NCBI GenBank assembly: GCA_003993805.1
Contig: RSEF01000001.1
Span: 153,420,962-153,484,961, forward strand
DNA length: 64,000 nucleotides
Direction: 5' to 3'
Source of the DNA: Himantopus leucocephalus
Lineage: Eukaryota > Chordata > Aves > Charadriiformes > Recurvirostridae
This document shows positions 10,306-22,434 of this stretch, one piece after another. The position numbers and the translations under genes are program-made. Position 1 is the first letter of the stretch, and every line of letters starts with the position of its first letter. The notes beneath the pieces are model-generated. The model saw nothing but the letters and a program-made list of their open reading frames with translations. It searched no databases and was not told where the DNA came from.

Positions 10306-12639
10306 TAGCATTACTGTTTCAGAGATTAATATTTCATACAATCATCAAGACAAAGGACAAAGGTTGCCATAAGGCTGCAATATTCTGTACAGGAAGTAGT
10401 ATCTACACAAAGAACACTTGCATCAAATCTAACATGCACAGCAGGGACCATTTATCTTGGCACACTGCCCATTAAAGCCATCGCTTGCTTTTTCTTCTCC
10501 TTCTTCTTCTGGAGTAAGTGACAAATTTCAAACAGTAAGAACATCTTAACTTTGTAAGCAGATAACAGGAAATATGACTATGAATGAACCTGCTCTGAGG
10601 ATTAGCTGAGGTGAATGCCCTTTGAAAATGCATAAAGGTTTCAAATGTTACTCATGTCACTAAGGGGACGCTGCATATTCATTAAGGTATCACAAGGAGC
10701 TCATTTCATATTAATGGAGAGGTCATACATCCTTCCAGAGGAATTCCATTGCAGAGCTGCACAAATCAACGTGCTATTATTTTAAGTGTTACCAATTTAT
10801 ACCTCTCCAAATTCACAGAACAGCCTGAATTTGCAAAATGATTTAGTCACTAGGAAAAATGTTAGTGACTTCTTTTCATCTAGAGGAGGTATAACAGAAA
10901 TGTAGTAAGTGTCCTTATATATGGAAACTCTATTGAAACTGCACATTAGGTATTACCTTTTGGTGTTCAGGAAAGCTTTAAACATTATGTAATATATATA
11001 TATGGTATCAGTGTTCTGAGGCTACTTTATTTAACTGCAGTACAAGAGTTTGAAAGTTTGGACTTTTTTACAAAGTTCACTTTTCTAATCCTTTTAATGT
11101 TTACACAAATTCCATTGCACTTTCATAACAGAAACAGCCAAAAGCTTCACAGATATATGACATATAAGGATCTTTATAGCTTAGTATTTTCATAATTAGA
11201 AGCAGATAATTATTCATCACATACAAATTTGTGTGCAGGTATTACATAAATTCTTGCCCCTGTTTTTACATGTTGGGGTAATAAAGCATTGCTGGCTATG
11301 ACACAGATCTAAATCTTTCTCCCCTTTGCAGGATAAAAGTACCCCAGTATTGTGTATTACTAAAATATATTATCAATGGAGCTAATTGGAAACTATCCAC
11401 GCAGAGTATGGGCCATAAGAAAATGGCACTTCACTGAACCAGCAGTGCTTTGCATTTGAGGAAGAGCCTGGAGGTCCCTTCTGGTAACAGTGCAAGGTGT
11501 CCACATGTCCCCACAGGTGGACATACATTTGTGTCCACATGTTTGCCAGGGCAGTGAACTCTTGTGGTCCCACCCATCCCCGCGGATCTGTGGTTGTGAA
11601 GGGGCTGTTGGCTCTCTGAACACGAATTTCACTTTTTCAAAAAGTCAGGCTGGCTGTCTCCCCGGAAGAGTCTCTACACCCTAGCCATGCCGTCCTGCAG
11701 CCCAGTGGCCCCGCTTCGTAGCACATCAGCATGGCTGGGTATTAATGTAGGCATAGCCAACCTGGCTTTAACCTCGAGGGGAGGGAACAGCACTGCTATG
11801 CCTGTAAGAGTCTAGAAGCCAACACACATCACAGCCGAGGGGTGATTTGCCTGTTGGTCTTAGATTGCTGCAATCCTGCCTGAACTGCTGTTGAGGCAAA
11901 CTTGGTTGGGACTACACTGCAGCGTGAAGGGTCCAGCTGCCCTTGGTTTCAGGCAGATGTTTTGGAAGTCCAGGTGCCTCAGAAGGAAGAGAGGAAACAA
12001 GGGGATGCGAAGGGAATTGTCCCAAGGCTAAATCCTACAAGCCTGGCAGCTGCCAAGGAAAGTGGCATGAGCATCAGTGCCTCGCAGCCTTCTGCTAAAG
12101 AGCGGTTATGAAGCTGACTAGGGTCAAGTCAATACTTCTCTCAATAGCTCTCGGTGGAGGGAAAGGTAAAAGCGAGGAATGCTCTTAATTTAAAAAGCAA
12201 TGGTCACATGAGTTTCCTCCATGAAATTTTTCAGAATTTCCATTTTGTGATGTGTTCTGAATAATTGGAAATTGGGCTAAATGAGAAACAAAACCAAAGT
12301 TGTCCCTGCCAAAATTTCCTCTGAAAGGTAAAATTTCACGTTTCAGCCAGCTGCAATTTCAAGTAGGTGTGCTTGAGTAAAGAAACATTTGCAACACATT
12401 TTTATATAAGAGGGAAAAAAGCAGTCATGGATTAGTGATGGAGCCTGAGGTCTGCCAGGATGCTTCAGGTATGTTCCTGTCCAAGACAATTCTTCAGCCA
12501 TTGTTAATTGCATGCAGTGGTCCCTCAAATTTGGTCTGCTTTTTACTCCATTCCCTCATCCCTTTTCCATGTCCCTCCACCCGCTTCTCTTCCTCTCTCT
12601 CCTTCCATTCTGCCTTCTGGGTTTTGCAGCTTGTTGGGA
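10306..12639. other. No gene recognised
   Basis: AT-rich DNA with an (AT)n tract (about 10988-11003) and a (TTC)n stretch (about 10491-10515). Around 11490-11545 there are two direct copies of GTGTCCACATGT (11497-11508, 11531-11542) with an intervening inverted GTGGACA. Around 11640-12110 the composition is richer in GC. No open frame has recognisable content. Confidence 0.45.
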
Positions 12640-13560
12640 AATGAGACCCTCCCACACAATGGTTATACAGTTAGGAATATATTTGAATGCACATTTAGGA
12701 AACAGTCTGTGCTGCTATGATACACAATTCAAATTGTTTAGATTAATGACAGCTACATGCCTAATTTATTACTGTAATTATTGTGATAATTTAGAGGAGA
12801 TAAATTGAAATCTATTAGAATTTAATGTAAAAAGCTGTAATTAGTCTGCTTTGGAGAGGGGAGAAAGCCAATGCACATAACTGAAAATCCATTAAGCCAA
12901 TTATAATGTTACTGAGGCAGAAAATATGCAGCCATCTAAAATATACCCATGACTTTAGCATAACTGTACCCTAAGCATACAAGCCCATGTGTCAGATTCC
13001 TTCATTAATTTAATAAACACATCAAGGCAAAAAAATGAGCGAATTCCTTAATCATCATAATTAATGCACATAGTTCAGACTGAGAGTTAGGGTGGGGAGA
13101 TGGGGGAGAATAAAATTTTGTTGCCATTGAGCAATTATCATGTAAATAAAACAGCAGCAAAAGCATTGGAAGGGGTTTACAGGAGAGGAGGGTACACTGC
13201 TAATCACGGCATAGGCTTTCTAAGCTATTCCCAGAAGTGCTAAAAGCTGTCCTGGTGCAATTAATAAAATAATAAAAATAATAAAAAAAGAGAAGACAGC
13301 AATTGCTATCACCTATTTACTGTCAAATTAATTCAGCTGCTCCTGAGATGCCATCTGTATCAGGAGAGCGAGGGTGTCACTAGCTTTACGATCCATCAGG
13401 AGAAGTGAGAGCGCTGTTCTGTTTGATGGCTCTGATAATGGAAAGAAGCTAAGCAATTGCAACAGATACATCATAGATTTTCTCATAATTACCTGACCTG
13501 TTACACTGTGTCACTCTGCCGCCAAACACACTGTTTTTATGTCAGAAGCTGTATGGGCAT
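12640..13560. promoter_or_regulatory. Candidate enhancer block rich in TAAT cores
   Basis: About twenty TAAT/ATTA homeodomain cores fall in 920 bases, including TAATTTATTACTGTAATTATT near 12760 and CATCATAATTAATGCACAT near 13053. Interspersed are GATAAT, AACAATG-like, TGACAG and CAGCTG cores. No dispersed repeat is recognisable, apart from a short (AAT)n/A-rich piece at 13262-13290, and there is no coding frame. This composition is typical of deeply conserved non-coding elements in gene deserts around developmental regulators, and this is the strongest such block in the window. Conservation itself cannot be seen here. Confidence 0.4.
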
Positions 13561-15043
13561 TCTTTACTTTGATCATTCTGTATTCTGCAGATGTCAGCAT
13601 TACTGTATTTTAATTGACTCTGGGGTAGCATTAAAAAGCACCTTCTATTTCGGTTGCTTAGACCTGATGAGACTGACAACCTGGCATTTATGAACATTAG
13701 GCCTTCACGGTAACTGTGTCAGGAACTGTGTTTTTCCTAAATCCCCTAGGTATGAATAGCAAAATGATGTTAGTAAACCAGTTGAAAAAACAGTGTCTAT
13801 GCAAAGAGCACCTCTGACATTCTCTAGCCGTACAGATGGCAAAGCTTTTCATTAAATTAGACTCTGGAGTCAAAAGTGCATGTTGTATCCCAATGTGCAA
13901 TTAGGAATTGACCGGTGTGTTGAAAGAGGGCTAGAGCTGGCGAGGACTGAAGCTGTGGGTGAAAGTGTTGGTAACCTCAAAACAAGAATTTCTTGACAAC
14001 TTCCATATTCCCAGCATGCCCCATTTGCCAGGATCATCTTTTCCTCCTCCTGTAGGAAGAGACAGCTAGCTTTTTCACTACTTAGCCCTCTTGCAGCATT
14101 CAGTGTAATCCTCAAAAATGACACTTAAAATGGTAGAAATTTTAGAGGCTGCTGTAGTAGAACTACTTTTTTTTTTTTTTTAAGAAATATTCTTGCTTGA
14201 GTAAAAATAGTCTTGACTGCATGTGAATTGTCGATATTTCCCACTGGGCTTTACCCAACAATTTATTTCCTAAGAAATCCACAAACTCTACAGGTACCAC
14301 CAAGGTGTTGAGCTTGCTGCTTGACTCACTGTCAATAGCTACCAATAATTGCAAGAGAAGTGGAAATCTAACCCAGAGCCTCAGAGTTCAGTCCTTGCCT
14401 CCTTCACCCGTGCTGCTTTAATAAACGTTGAAGAATGGATTGTGAGACAACTCTGGTGTCACCACTAACACGGAAGGACAGCATGCCTTTCCCCCACCAC
14501 TCCCACAGGCAGGGATGTCCCCCTTGTGCCTCCTCAGGTTCCAATGAACCTGGTTAGAAATTATGCTTACTGTTAAGGTCCTTCCACTCAGATACCATTA
14601 CACCTGGGTGTTTGGTCCTCTTCAAGTCCCAGCAGTATCAATGTATGGTCCTCTTGCTGATAAATTAAACTATGTCAGAATATTTATGAGCTGGGGTAAA
14701 CACATCTACCTTCAGACATTAAAAAGTTACTGTGTTGTGCATATGTTGATACACAGGCCATGTGTAACACCAAGTGGTATTATGAGGCACCTAATTAAGT
14801 TCTTCTAAGGCTTCCCATCATGTCAATGGAGAGATATAAGTGCTTGTAAAGGTTATAAGAGAGACATCCCAGGTCAGCTAATGTGTACACTTTAGCAGGA
14901 TTACCCTCCAGAAATCTTCAGAAGAGCTCACAATTTTCCATTAAACTTAGGCCCTTCTTTCAGGTGGATGTACTCACTGGGCTCCTAAAACGAATCTGCA
15001 AACTAGAAGTCTAAAGTAGTCATTTGGGCTTCTAAATTCATCA
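13561..15043. other. No gene recognised
   Basis: AT-rich DNA with a T-run at 14167-14181. Short overlapping frames on both strands have no recognisable product. A possible MIR 3' piece near 14350-14420 is listed separately. Confidence 0.45.
14350..14420 (+). mobile_element. Possible MIR-type SINE 3' fragment
   Basis: The order GCAAGAGAAGTGGAAATCTAA, CCCAGAGCCTCAGAGTTCAGT, then a GTGCTGC block resembles the end of MIR-like SINEs (correct definition, sequence class, then gene-like tail). The stretch is only about 70 bases and very diverged, so the match could be chance. Confidence 0.35.
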
Positions 15044-15140
15044 CCACTACAACTTTGCCATAGCTAGCTCTTATGCATATCAAGACTGCANTCGTCTCCA
15101 CTACAACTTTCCCATAGCTAGCTCTTATGCATATCAAGAC
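15044..15140 (+). repeat. 43-bp direct duplication flanking a single N
   Basis: 15044-15086 and 15098-15140 are identical except for one base (G at 15057, C at 15111). The 11 bases between them include an N at 15091. A near-perfect tandem copy separated by an undetermined base is the usual mark of a mis-joined overlap in a draft assembly; a genuine recent tandem duplication is the alternative. Confidence 0.85.
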
Positions 15141-15289
15141 CGTGGTGGATTCTGCTTTTGGCATTTGCTTTATGTGTTGTTTTTGAGATGACATTTATAA
15201 ACTACTGGTATGGCAATGAACACTCCCAGCTGGTCTAGAGAATTGACTTTGACATAGCAACAAGGAAGGTGTCAGTATCAAGCAAGTAA

Positions 15290-15600
15290 CACCCTCTAAA
15301 TTTCACAAAGAATCAAAACTCTATGTAAAGAGCCACAAAAATCTTTAAAGAATGCATAAAACACTCACAGGAAGAGGCAAAGAGCAAGAAGGAGAGTTTT
15401 TAAAAACTAAGATTGAGATAGAGTTTGATTACAAAGTATAAGAACCTCTATGAGAAAAATATCGAAGCTCCTATCAGACTCAACAGTCTCACAAATATCA
15501 ATCTGACAACAACCACTGGCTGGTATTTGAAGGCAAAAATATTATGGCGTGCTTTCTTAACAGTAAGTGTGATTAACCACTGGAACAACCCAAAGAAAAG
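15290..15600 (+). mobile_element. Ancient CR1-type LINE, 3' UTR fragment
   Basis: CR1 is a non-LTR retrotransposon. The order of 3' UTR landmarks is preserved: a GATTACAAAGTATAAGAACCT block, then CACTGGCTGGTATTTGAAGGC, then CTTTCTTAACAGTAAGTGTG and ATTAACCACTGGAACAA. The sense strand is plus. It is 5'-truncated and heavily diverged, so it belongs to an old amniote CR1 subfamily rather than the young avian ones. The 133-codon frame at 15425-15826 that overlaps it is incidental. Confidence 0.65.
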
Positions 15601-15973
15601 ACAAAAGTGCATCTTTTGCTGCCTAAAAAGGAGCTTTCTAATTTGTGAATTACTGTATTTAACTCATGTTTATCTGTGCAGCAGTCTAGGTGCTCGGCTG
15701 ATTCTTTCTGGCTGTAAACTTTTCTCCTTCTCTCCTGCCCACCCCCAGCCTCCATGCTGCACAGCATGTGAGGAAATCCTGGTGGAATCATTCACTAGGC
15801 TCTCCCTAAGGCTCACAGAAAGCTAATTGAGCATCCTGGAGCTCCTGCAGACGAAAAAGTTCCTTGCCTATAGTGATGAGACTCATTCAAACCCTTGAGT
15901 TTAAAAGAAAAAGATAGCATATTTCAGGGAACATATTTCAGTTCACAGTCAGTTACAATATTTCACATAAAGT

Positions 15974-16400
15974 ATATAAGAATGTCTGGACTAGGTCAGA
16001 CTATCTAGTTATATATCCTGTCTCTGGCAGTGAACAATATCGGCTATCTGGGGAAGATAATGAAAATCAGAACGTATGTAATGATGCTTCCTCCCCAGTA
16101 CAGACTTCCAGAAAACAGCTGACTGAAGCTTGAGATCTTCCTGAGCAAGAAGTGGTATTTTTCTGCAAAACCTTACACAAACTTTTTTCTTCTGCAGCTG
16201 TTGAGAACCCATGTATGCTTTCACACTGTTTTCCACGCTACCTGGGGCAACAAACTACACATTTAGCAAACTACCCTTTTGTTTCTTTTGAATTGCTCAG
16301 CATCATGTTGATGCCCCTTACTTCGTGTATTGGAGGAAACAGTGAACAGATGCTCCACATTGACTTTCCTTTCAGAATTTTTCAGATCTCCATCATTCCT
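15974..16400 (-). mobile_element. Ancient CR1-type LINE, 3' UTR fragment (antisense)
   Basis: Read on the plus strand it begins with TATAAGAATGTCTGGACTAG, GTCAGACTATCTAGTT and TATCCTGTCTCTGGCAGTG. These are the reverse complement of the 3' terminus of old CR1 subfamilies (the 'correct' sense end being actions on a TGGATGGACC-type block). Further on come ACCCATGTATGCTTTCACA, CTGGGGCAACAAACTACACA and ATTGGAGGAAACAGTGAACA, in family order. The 3' end of the element is therefore at 15974 and the element runs leftward in sense. A 150-codon plus-strand frame at 16152-16604 lies mostly within it and is not a gene. Confidence 0.65.
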
Positions 16401-18718
16401 TCACTTGTGCCTTTTCCCAGGTCTAAATATTGTTTGGATACATATTATCTAGTCCCTTTCCTTGCCAACAAAGGATATCCCTGTGGTTTTCCTAGTGCTT
16501 TATCTGGTACAAAGAGATCTTTCAATGATGGTGAGGCTTCCCCACGCATCCTATGGGAGACTATTCTGAGTTCTGGTAGAGCTCATCCCAAGGAGCTGCT
16601 GTAAGCGATACAAAGGGAAAGCAGAGATCTTCCTGCAATCCTGCTGATAACCTTCTACCTTTGGTTACCCCGGATTACAAGAGGTTGAATACCATTAGAA
16701 GAAACTAGGGCTGCATGATCAAATGAGGCTTTGCCAATTGTTTAACTTCCATCATGATAGAGCCGGTGTCTTTTATATACAGTATTCGCAGAACGTCTCA
16801 TAGATATTTAGATGGATTCCTATACTAATTTTGGATATTGTAGTCTTAACAAACTGATCCAAGTTTTTTTGGTGTTTTTTTTTTGTTATTGTTTATTGGT
16901 TTTCCCTCACTAGAAAAAATTGTAATGTGCCTTTCTCAGATCCTTCCCATAACATCTTAAAAGCGATACTGGCAGGATGTGAACAAATGTAATACATAGA
17001 AACGGCATATGCTGTATTATTAGAATGGCTCTGCCCATAAATTAATAGAAGATTTTGCCACTTAGGACTGCCAACTCCAAGATCTTAAAGCAGGCATGCA
17101 AAGTTAATTGAGAACAATTCTGAGAGAAAGATGGATCCCAAGGTATTTGAAGCCCTGAGGTAACCAGCTGGCCTGAAAATCTAGTGGGAGGGGAAAAGTA
17201 ATTAGATGTTCCAAGCAAATTGCCCCAGACTTATTGATATTGATTTAAAATCCAGATAATCCTCTATATGATTTCCAAAGGAACTGAGCAACAGCCTTAT
17301 TTTAAAAAAAATATGATAAAGCAGCACTAGTCACTGGTTGTATCTACTCCACACACCCCTCCACTGTAATACTTTCCTCTGGCAAAATGATACATCCAGC
17401 TTCACAGAGACAATAGGAGTTTCTCCTTCTTTTCACTAGAAGGCAGGTAGGCCTGTAGTAAATTTCCCGTTACAGTTATGCAAGTCTCAGCAAAACTGAG
17501 AAACAAAATAACTTCTTGTTCTTGTCTGCCACTGACAGAGAAAACATCTTAAATGTATGCAACATCGTTATTGAAATCTTTCAGCTGATCCATGTTGTAT
17601 TTCTACTTGTTGACCTTCTTAAGCAACTTTCCACAGTATAGGACAAAGCATCAAAGGTATATCAATCTCACCAAAACCTTAACATTTTTATTTTGAAGGG
17701 GGTAATAGATGTTCTGAGGGAAACAAATCCCATCTGTTTAACGTCCTTCTGGTGATGACAGTCTTGAGGCACTTGTTTGGCTACTCCCTGAGTTTTTGTG
17801 CGCTCTGAAATGATGACAGCTCCTCTATGGAGTCGCTAGGTGTGTCAAGAATCACATGAACAGATCAGTCCTGAGGTTCTCCCTGTCTTTGCCAAAGGCC
17901 AGTATCAGGGTCTTCAAGGTTCTCGTCCAAAACTGTTGTTACTAATGGTGAAAACCAAATATTCTTGTTAAGAGTATGCACATGGAGTCACTTTTTTTTA
18001 AATAATTACAAAGAACAGCTATGGCAGAGAATTACACAGCCTAATTAAATAATGTATAGAAAAGCATTCCCTTTTATTGGTTTTTAATTGCACACCTTTC
18101 CAGTTCTATGTGCCTACCTTGAAGGGACAGGGTCACCAGCAGTGCCTACTCTGGACTGCTTGTTACTCTCCTTTCCTTCTTATGGCAACAGCAATAGCAC
18201 CAAAATACAACTTGAGAGGAAATGACAGCTTGTAAGGGGCAGCCCACAGTCATCAGGGGTGATGCCTGCTGGGCTGACAGACCTACTGACGCAACATCTA
18301 CTAAAAGTCTCCTTTGTTTTAAGAGCGTTTCAAGATTAATATTTCCTATATGGGGCTACCAACCTATAGTGCTTGGTATTGCGGTAGCAGTTCACTCACC
18401 TGTGTACTTTCTTTGGGATCATTTCATTGTTGTGCAGCTGCAGCATATAGCAGATGACCAGCAGCATCACATATGGCACTTCTGGGAGACAGGGGAGGTA
18501 TTGGAAGCTGTGGAACGAGGAAGTGATGCTTAGTTAAATGGCAAAAATCTCTCTAGTTTTCCATTTTTGTGATTGGCTGACCCTGCTGGATCCCATGGTG
18601 CTCAGCACCCTCCATTTGGTGCTGAATTTTTTTTTAAAACCTTCCTTTAATGATTTTCCTGACAATGTTTTACAGAAGTTTTTCCTTGCATCATACTGAA
18701 AATATATTTTTATTTGAA
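16401..18718. other. No gene or named repeat seen
   Basis: AT-rich DNA with T-runs near 16865-16885. A 103-codon frame at 18222-18533 has no family resemblance. The stretch 17520-17950 looks unique and slightly more balanced in composition, but I recognise nothing in it. Confidence 0.45.
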
Positions 18719-18739
18719 GGGGGAGGGGCGGGGGGGAGG
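18719..18739 (+). other. G-quadruplex-forming G-rich tract
   Basis: A 21-base tract made of G-runs of 5, 4 and 7 separated by single A or C bases, plus a final GG. The 7-G run can be read as two GGG tracts, giving the four tracts of the canonical G4 pattern with one-base loops. It lies in an AT-rich background. Confidence 0.7.
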
Positions 18740-21700
18740 AAGTGATTTATGTACGTGCTTACACTGAATCATAAGCTTAAGAGTTTTCCTGAGTACATGA
18801 TCTACTCACGATCTCCACAACCACTAGCAAATTTCCCATTTCTTTTTCTTCCTTTGTAATTCAACAACATTTTTATTTTTGCTGCTTTATACTGTAAAGT
18901 CCCTTCAGGTGAGAACACCTCCTTCCTCCTCATTTTGCTTTTGTATGTTATATAACAGACACGGACCATCATTGAAACTGTCTCAACTCTTCTAAGTTTG
19001 CCTGTGAGGGAGAGATGCAACTCGTGACTTTATTGTATTACAGTACTTCGATTTTCTCATTTTAGGTCTAGTGACTGTCAATGTGAACAGGTCAAATCAA
19101 GCAATGATTTTCCTGTAGATCAACAATGGGATCTTACGAACTCCCATGTGGTGCCAGAGAACAAAGCAGATTACAAATGGCAGCCTTTGTATGAATGTTT
19201 TGCTTTCAAAAAACCCACAAGCCATTTGCAAATGTCTGCTGTGCGAGGCATGCGAGAACGGTGTCATGGAGGACGTTGATAGCTCTGTTTCATAGCTGTA
19301 GCTAAAGTGGAATGGAGAAATTTTACAAAGAAGATTTAAAATATTATCTACCAAATAATGGATAGGCAGATGACTCAATATAATTGTGTTGAAAATACAA
19401 TTATAGACAGATTTCTGGCTGTAAATCCCACAGATCTTATAAGAACTGAAAAAAAACCATGTGACAATCTATCTTGGATCTAGAGCCAGCAATCACTGAG
19501 TTCAAGAGGAAAACTCCTGACATGCTTCAATAAAGACTGGAACCTGGAGGTTAGTCTGCAAGAGGAAAAATTCCTCACCTGACTTCTGTATAGTGTGCGT
19601 CATATAAAAGTGATTGAGAAATCCAGTCCCCATACCATTTCAGTGGCAGTATTACAGAGAACACTGCCAATTACTGAGTCACTGACCTAATTTAGACCTA
19701 AGGTATTACTGGAGAATTAGAGGATAATAAATATTAGAAGTGATGAAGGAAGATTATAAGTTTTGAGCCAACAAGTCACTCTCTTTTTAGGGAATCTGGA
19801 AAACATATTGCTCAGTCTGGCAAAGAGCAGGCAATTAGCACTGCTCATATCTCAGTAAAAGTGGGGGCTTAGCAACCTTATTTACCCACTGCACTGGCAG
19901 AGCCTAAAGGATTACTCAGATGGATGGATGTGGGTTAGATGGATACGTCAACCAGACCGAAACCTTCCAGCCAATATAAGTGGAAAACCAAGGTTCAGCC
20001 ACAGATCTGTGTTGATGAAGAGGGATGGCCCATGGGCCTCAGACATTTATACAGGAGGCTGTTCTGCTGTGTAGAGCTGACCGGGCTTCCTCTGGGGTCT
20101 GGTGTTTGACACAGAGGGTCTCCACGCTCTGCCCCACAAGTGCTCGCACCCAGCTTGCCTCCACGTATGGGGCAGCGGGAGGCAGCTGGCCTGGGGCTGG
20201 CTGGCAGACACTCTTTGCCAAGAGACAAAAGAAAACATTTCAAGGGAAATTACTCTCCAGGAAGTAAGTCAAAGTTTAGGATAAGTTACTAAGGTTCTGT
20301 TTGTTAGTCTTGTTGGCATCCCTTGCCGCTGTGCCATGGATCGCACCCTCTCGATGCACAAGAACAGAGCATAGTGAAATCTTGTCTCCAATTACTGCTT
20401 CTGCATGTGCTACCCTGAAAATATAGATACTTTTTTTTTTCTTTCCCAAGTTTCTTTGTGTGCTGCCTCCAGGGAGCAGGAGAAGTAGCAGATGTCTTCC
20501 AAGGATAAGACTAGCAGGGCCGCTAAAAATATCGCCTTGGATGAGAGGCAGCCCCTGAATGGCCTTGCAGAGGAGTGCTGGGGAGGAGGGCTGCACTCGG
20601 GCACTGGCACCCAGGGAGTCACAGGGCACGGAGGGAGGGGAGAGCACCAGGGAAGGATACACCCGCTCCCGACTCCTGTTTGCTGAAGGCTTTGAGGGTC
20701 CTCTCACCTGGGGTGCTTTCCAGAGCCTTGCAGTACACCTATCTGAACGCACAAGGTTTTTTTTGATGCCAAGAGAAGGCTATAAGACTTCTTTAATAAA
20801 GATGGATATTTGCATTCTCAGGGAATGTATGGACATGGCTTGTACATCCCTGGTAATTATTATAGCTACTGAGCATCTGGAGTTTTGTTTTGCTTTTCAG
20901 AAAGAATAATTTGATTAAACAATTGAATGGGCCTTTACTTGACAGGATTTTTCCTCTGCTAAAATAATGTAAGTGTTCTTTTTTTATTGAAACAATAAAA
21001 AAAAATGCACGTTTGTTAATTGTTTTGCTAAGAATAGTAGACCAAATAAACGGGAGGAAAGGAGGAGGGAAGCATGCGAGGCTGAAGTATGTATTCTTAC
21101 TAAAGAGAAAAGATTCTTATGAAGCATTAAAAATAAAAAAAAGTAAAAATCACATGGTCCCCAGAATGAAACACAACAACGTATAAACCACCCACAGACA
21201 TGAGAATCAAGGAAGATCTGATGCAGTTGGTAATGTTCATCTCAGAGAGAGAAATGGATAGAACAATATAGAAGTAATATGTGCTTTTGGATTAAGAAAG
21301 GACAGTATGCTGCAAAAGAGAGAGCTGTGTTACCAGAAATACATCTGAAGATGGTGAGAAAGTCATTACACAGAGTGGCATTTGGCAATGACCACTCGTC
21401 TGAGTAACTAAGTTCCCTGTAAAAAAAGTTCACCCTTTTCTCTTTATTATTTACTGTGTGTTCACAGCCTTACTGATGGTCTGTGTGGGAACACTTCTGT
21501 GTATATTAGATGCTCATGAATTTTACTTGATGAAATATTACAAAATTAGACCATGGTCCAAAATCTTGGCTCTGCTGAAGAGAATGGCAAAAATATCACA
21601 GCTTCTGGCTAATCTACTTACTGTCTCAACCAGACACATTTTACAAGTCCTAATTCTTTGCCAAACAGCTTTAAAAAGGATGTCACTCTGAATGAACAAG

Positions 21701-22396
21701 TAAGAAAAAAATTATCCTGAATGTAATATTAATATGTGAAATCTGTCATTTTTCTGCTTACTTCTCAACTTTAAGTGCCTGCACATTAACCAGAGGTATG
21801 AAACACATCAATAAGCCTTTTTCCTGTGATCTGGTAGGTTACACCATCCGCTAAAATATATAAATACATTAAAGAGATCTTCCTGAAAATAAAATAATCT
21901 AATTTCAGCATATATGCTCCACTGTAGTATGAGCAAAGAAAAGTAATATATGCTATTAAAGCAGTGAGAGTTCATTCTGCAGCTGAGCAGGTACCGATGC
22001 AATTTCACTGTGAAATCTGGACCGCTTGGTATATGTAACCGAGATTTATGAATGACAGGCACAAGCAAAGTCTGTCATGTACTCCTCTTCCATTATAGCC
22101 ACTGAATGGCTATGTGATGGAGCATCAAAGCCCTTTAAATGTATGCTTTTCTTGGCTGTTCTCAGGTTAGGCTCTGTGTGGATTCAACTCTGATGATAAG
22201 CCCTTCAAACTGCACAGGCATTTTGATCACAGAAAAGCAAAATGCTGTCTATGAATCTAAACTGCAGTGAACTAGATCCTCCATAACGCTAGTGAACTAG
22301 GTAAGTGTTTCAAAGGCTGTCTAACTCTACTTCAACATCAATTGCCAAACTCCATCTAAGGAGTTTTTACAGAGGAACAGAGCAAATATTTTAAAC
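18740..22396. other. No gene recognised
   Basis: The part at about 20000-20700 is GC-richer and carries many overlapping frames on both strands, the longest 158 codons on the minus strand (20276-20752). The crowding of frames on both strands fits GC-rich non-coding DNA rather than one gene; no domain or splice structure is seen. The rest is AT-rich. Confidence 0.45.
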
Positions 22397-22434
22397 TCCT
22401 CCCTTTTTTTTCTTTTTTTCTTTCTTTTCCCCTC
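22397..22434 (+). repeat. Polypyrimidine tract
   Basis: An almost uninterrupted C/T run dominated by T. It resembles a splice-acceptor tract, but no AG plus open exon follows that I could support. Confidence 0.7.

Noticed and set aside
16152..16604. 150-codon open frame on the plus strand
   Set aside because: Most of it lies in the antisense of an ancient CR1 3' UTR, so it is incidental.
18222..18533. 103-codon frame with a histidine- and glutamine-rich C-terminal part
   Set aside because: No known domain could be named and it is isolated. Kept as non-coding.
20276..20752. 158-codon open frame on the minus strand, the longest in the window
   Set aside because: The region is GC-richer, and overlapping frames of similar length occur in several frames on both strands. 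No domain, signal peptide or splice context was seen.
22397..22434. Possible splice acceptor polypyrimidine tract
   Set aside because: No supported exon or donor site follows. Low-complexity DNA is sufficient.
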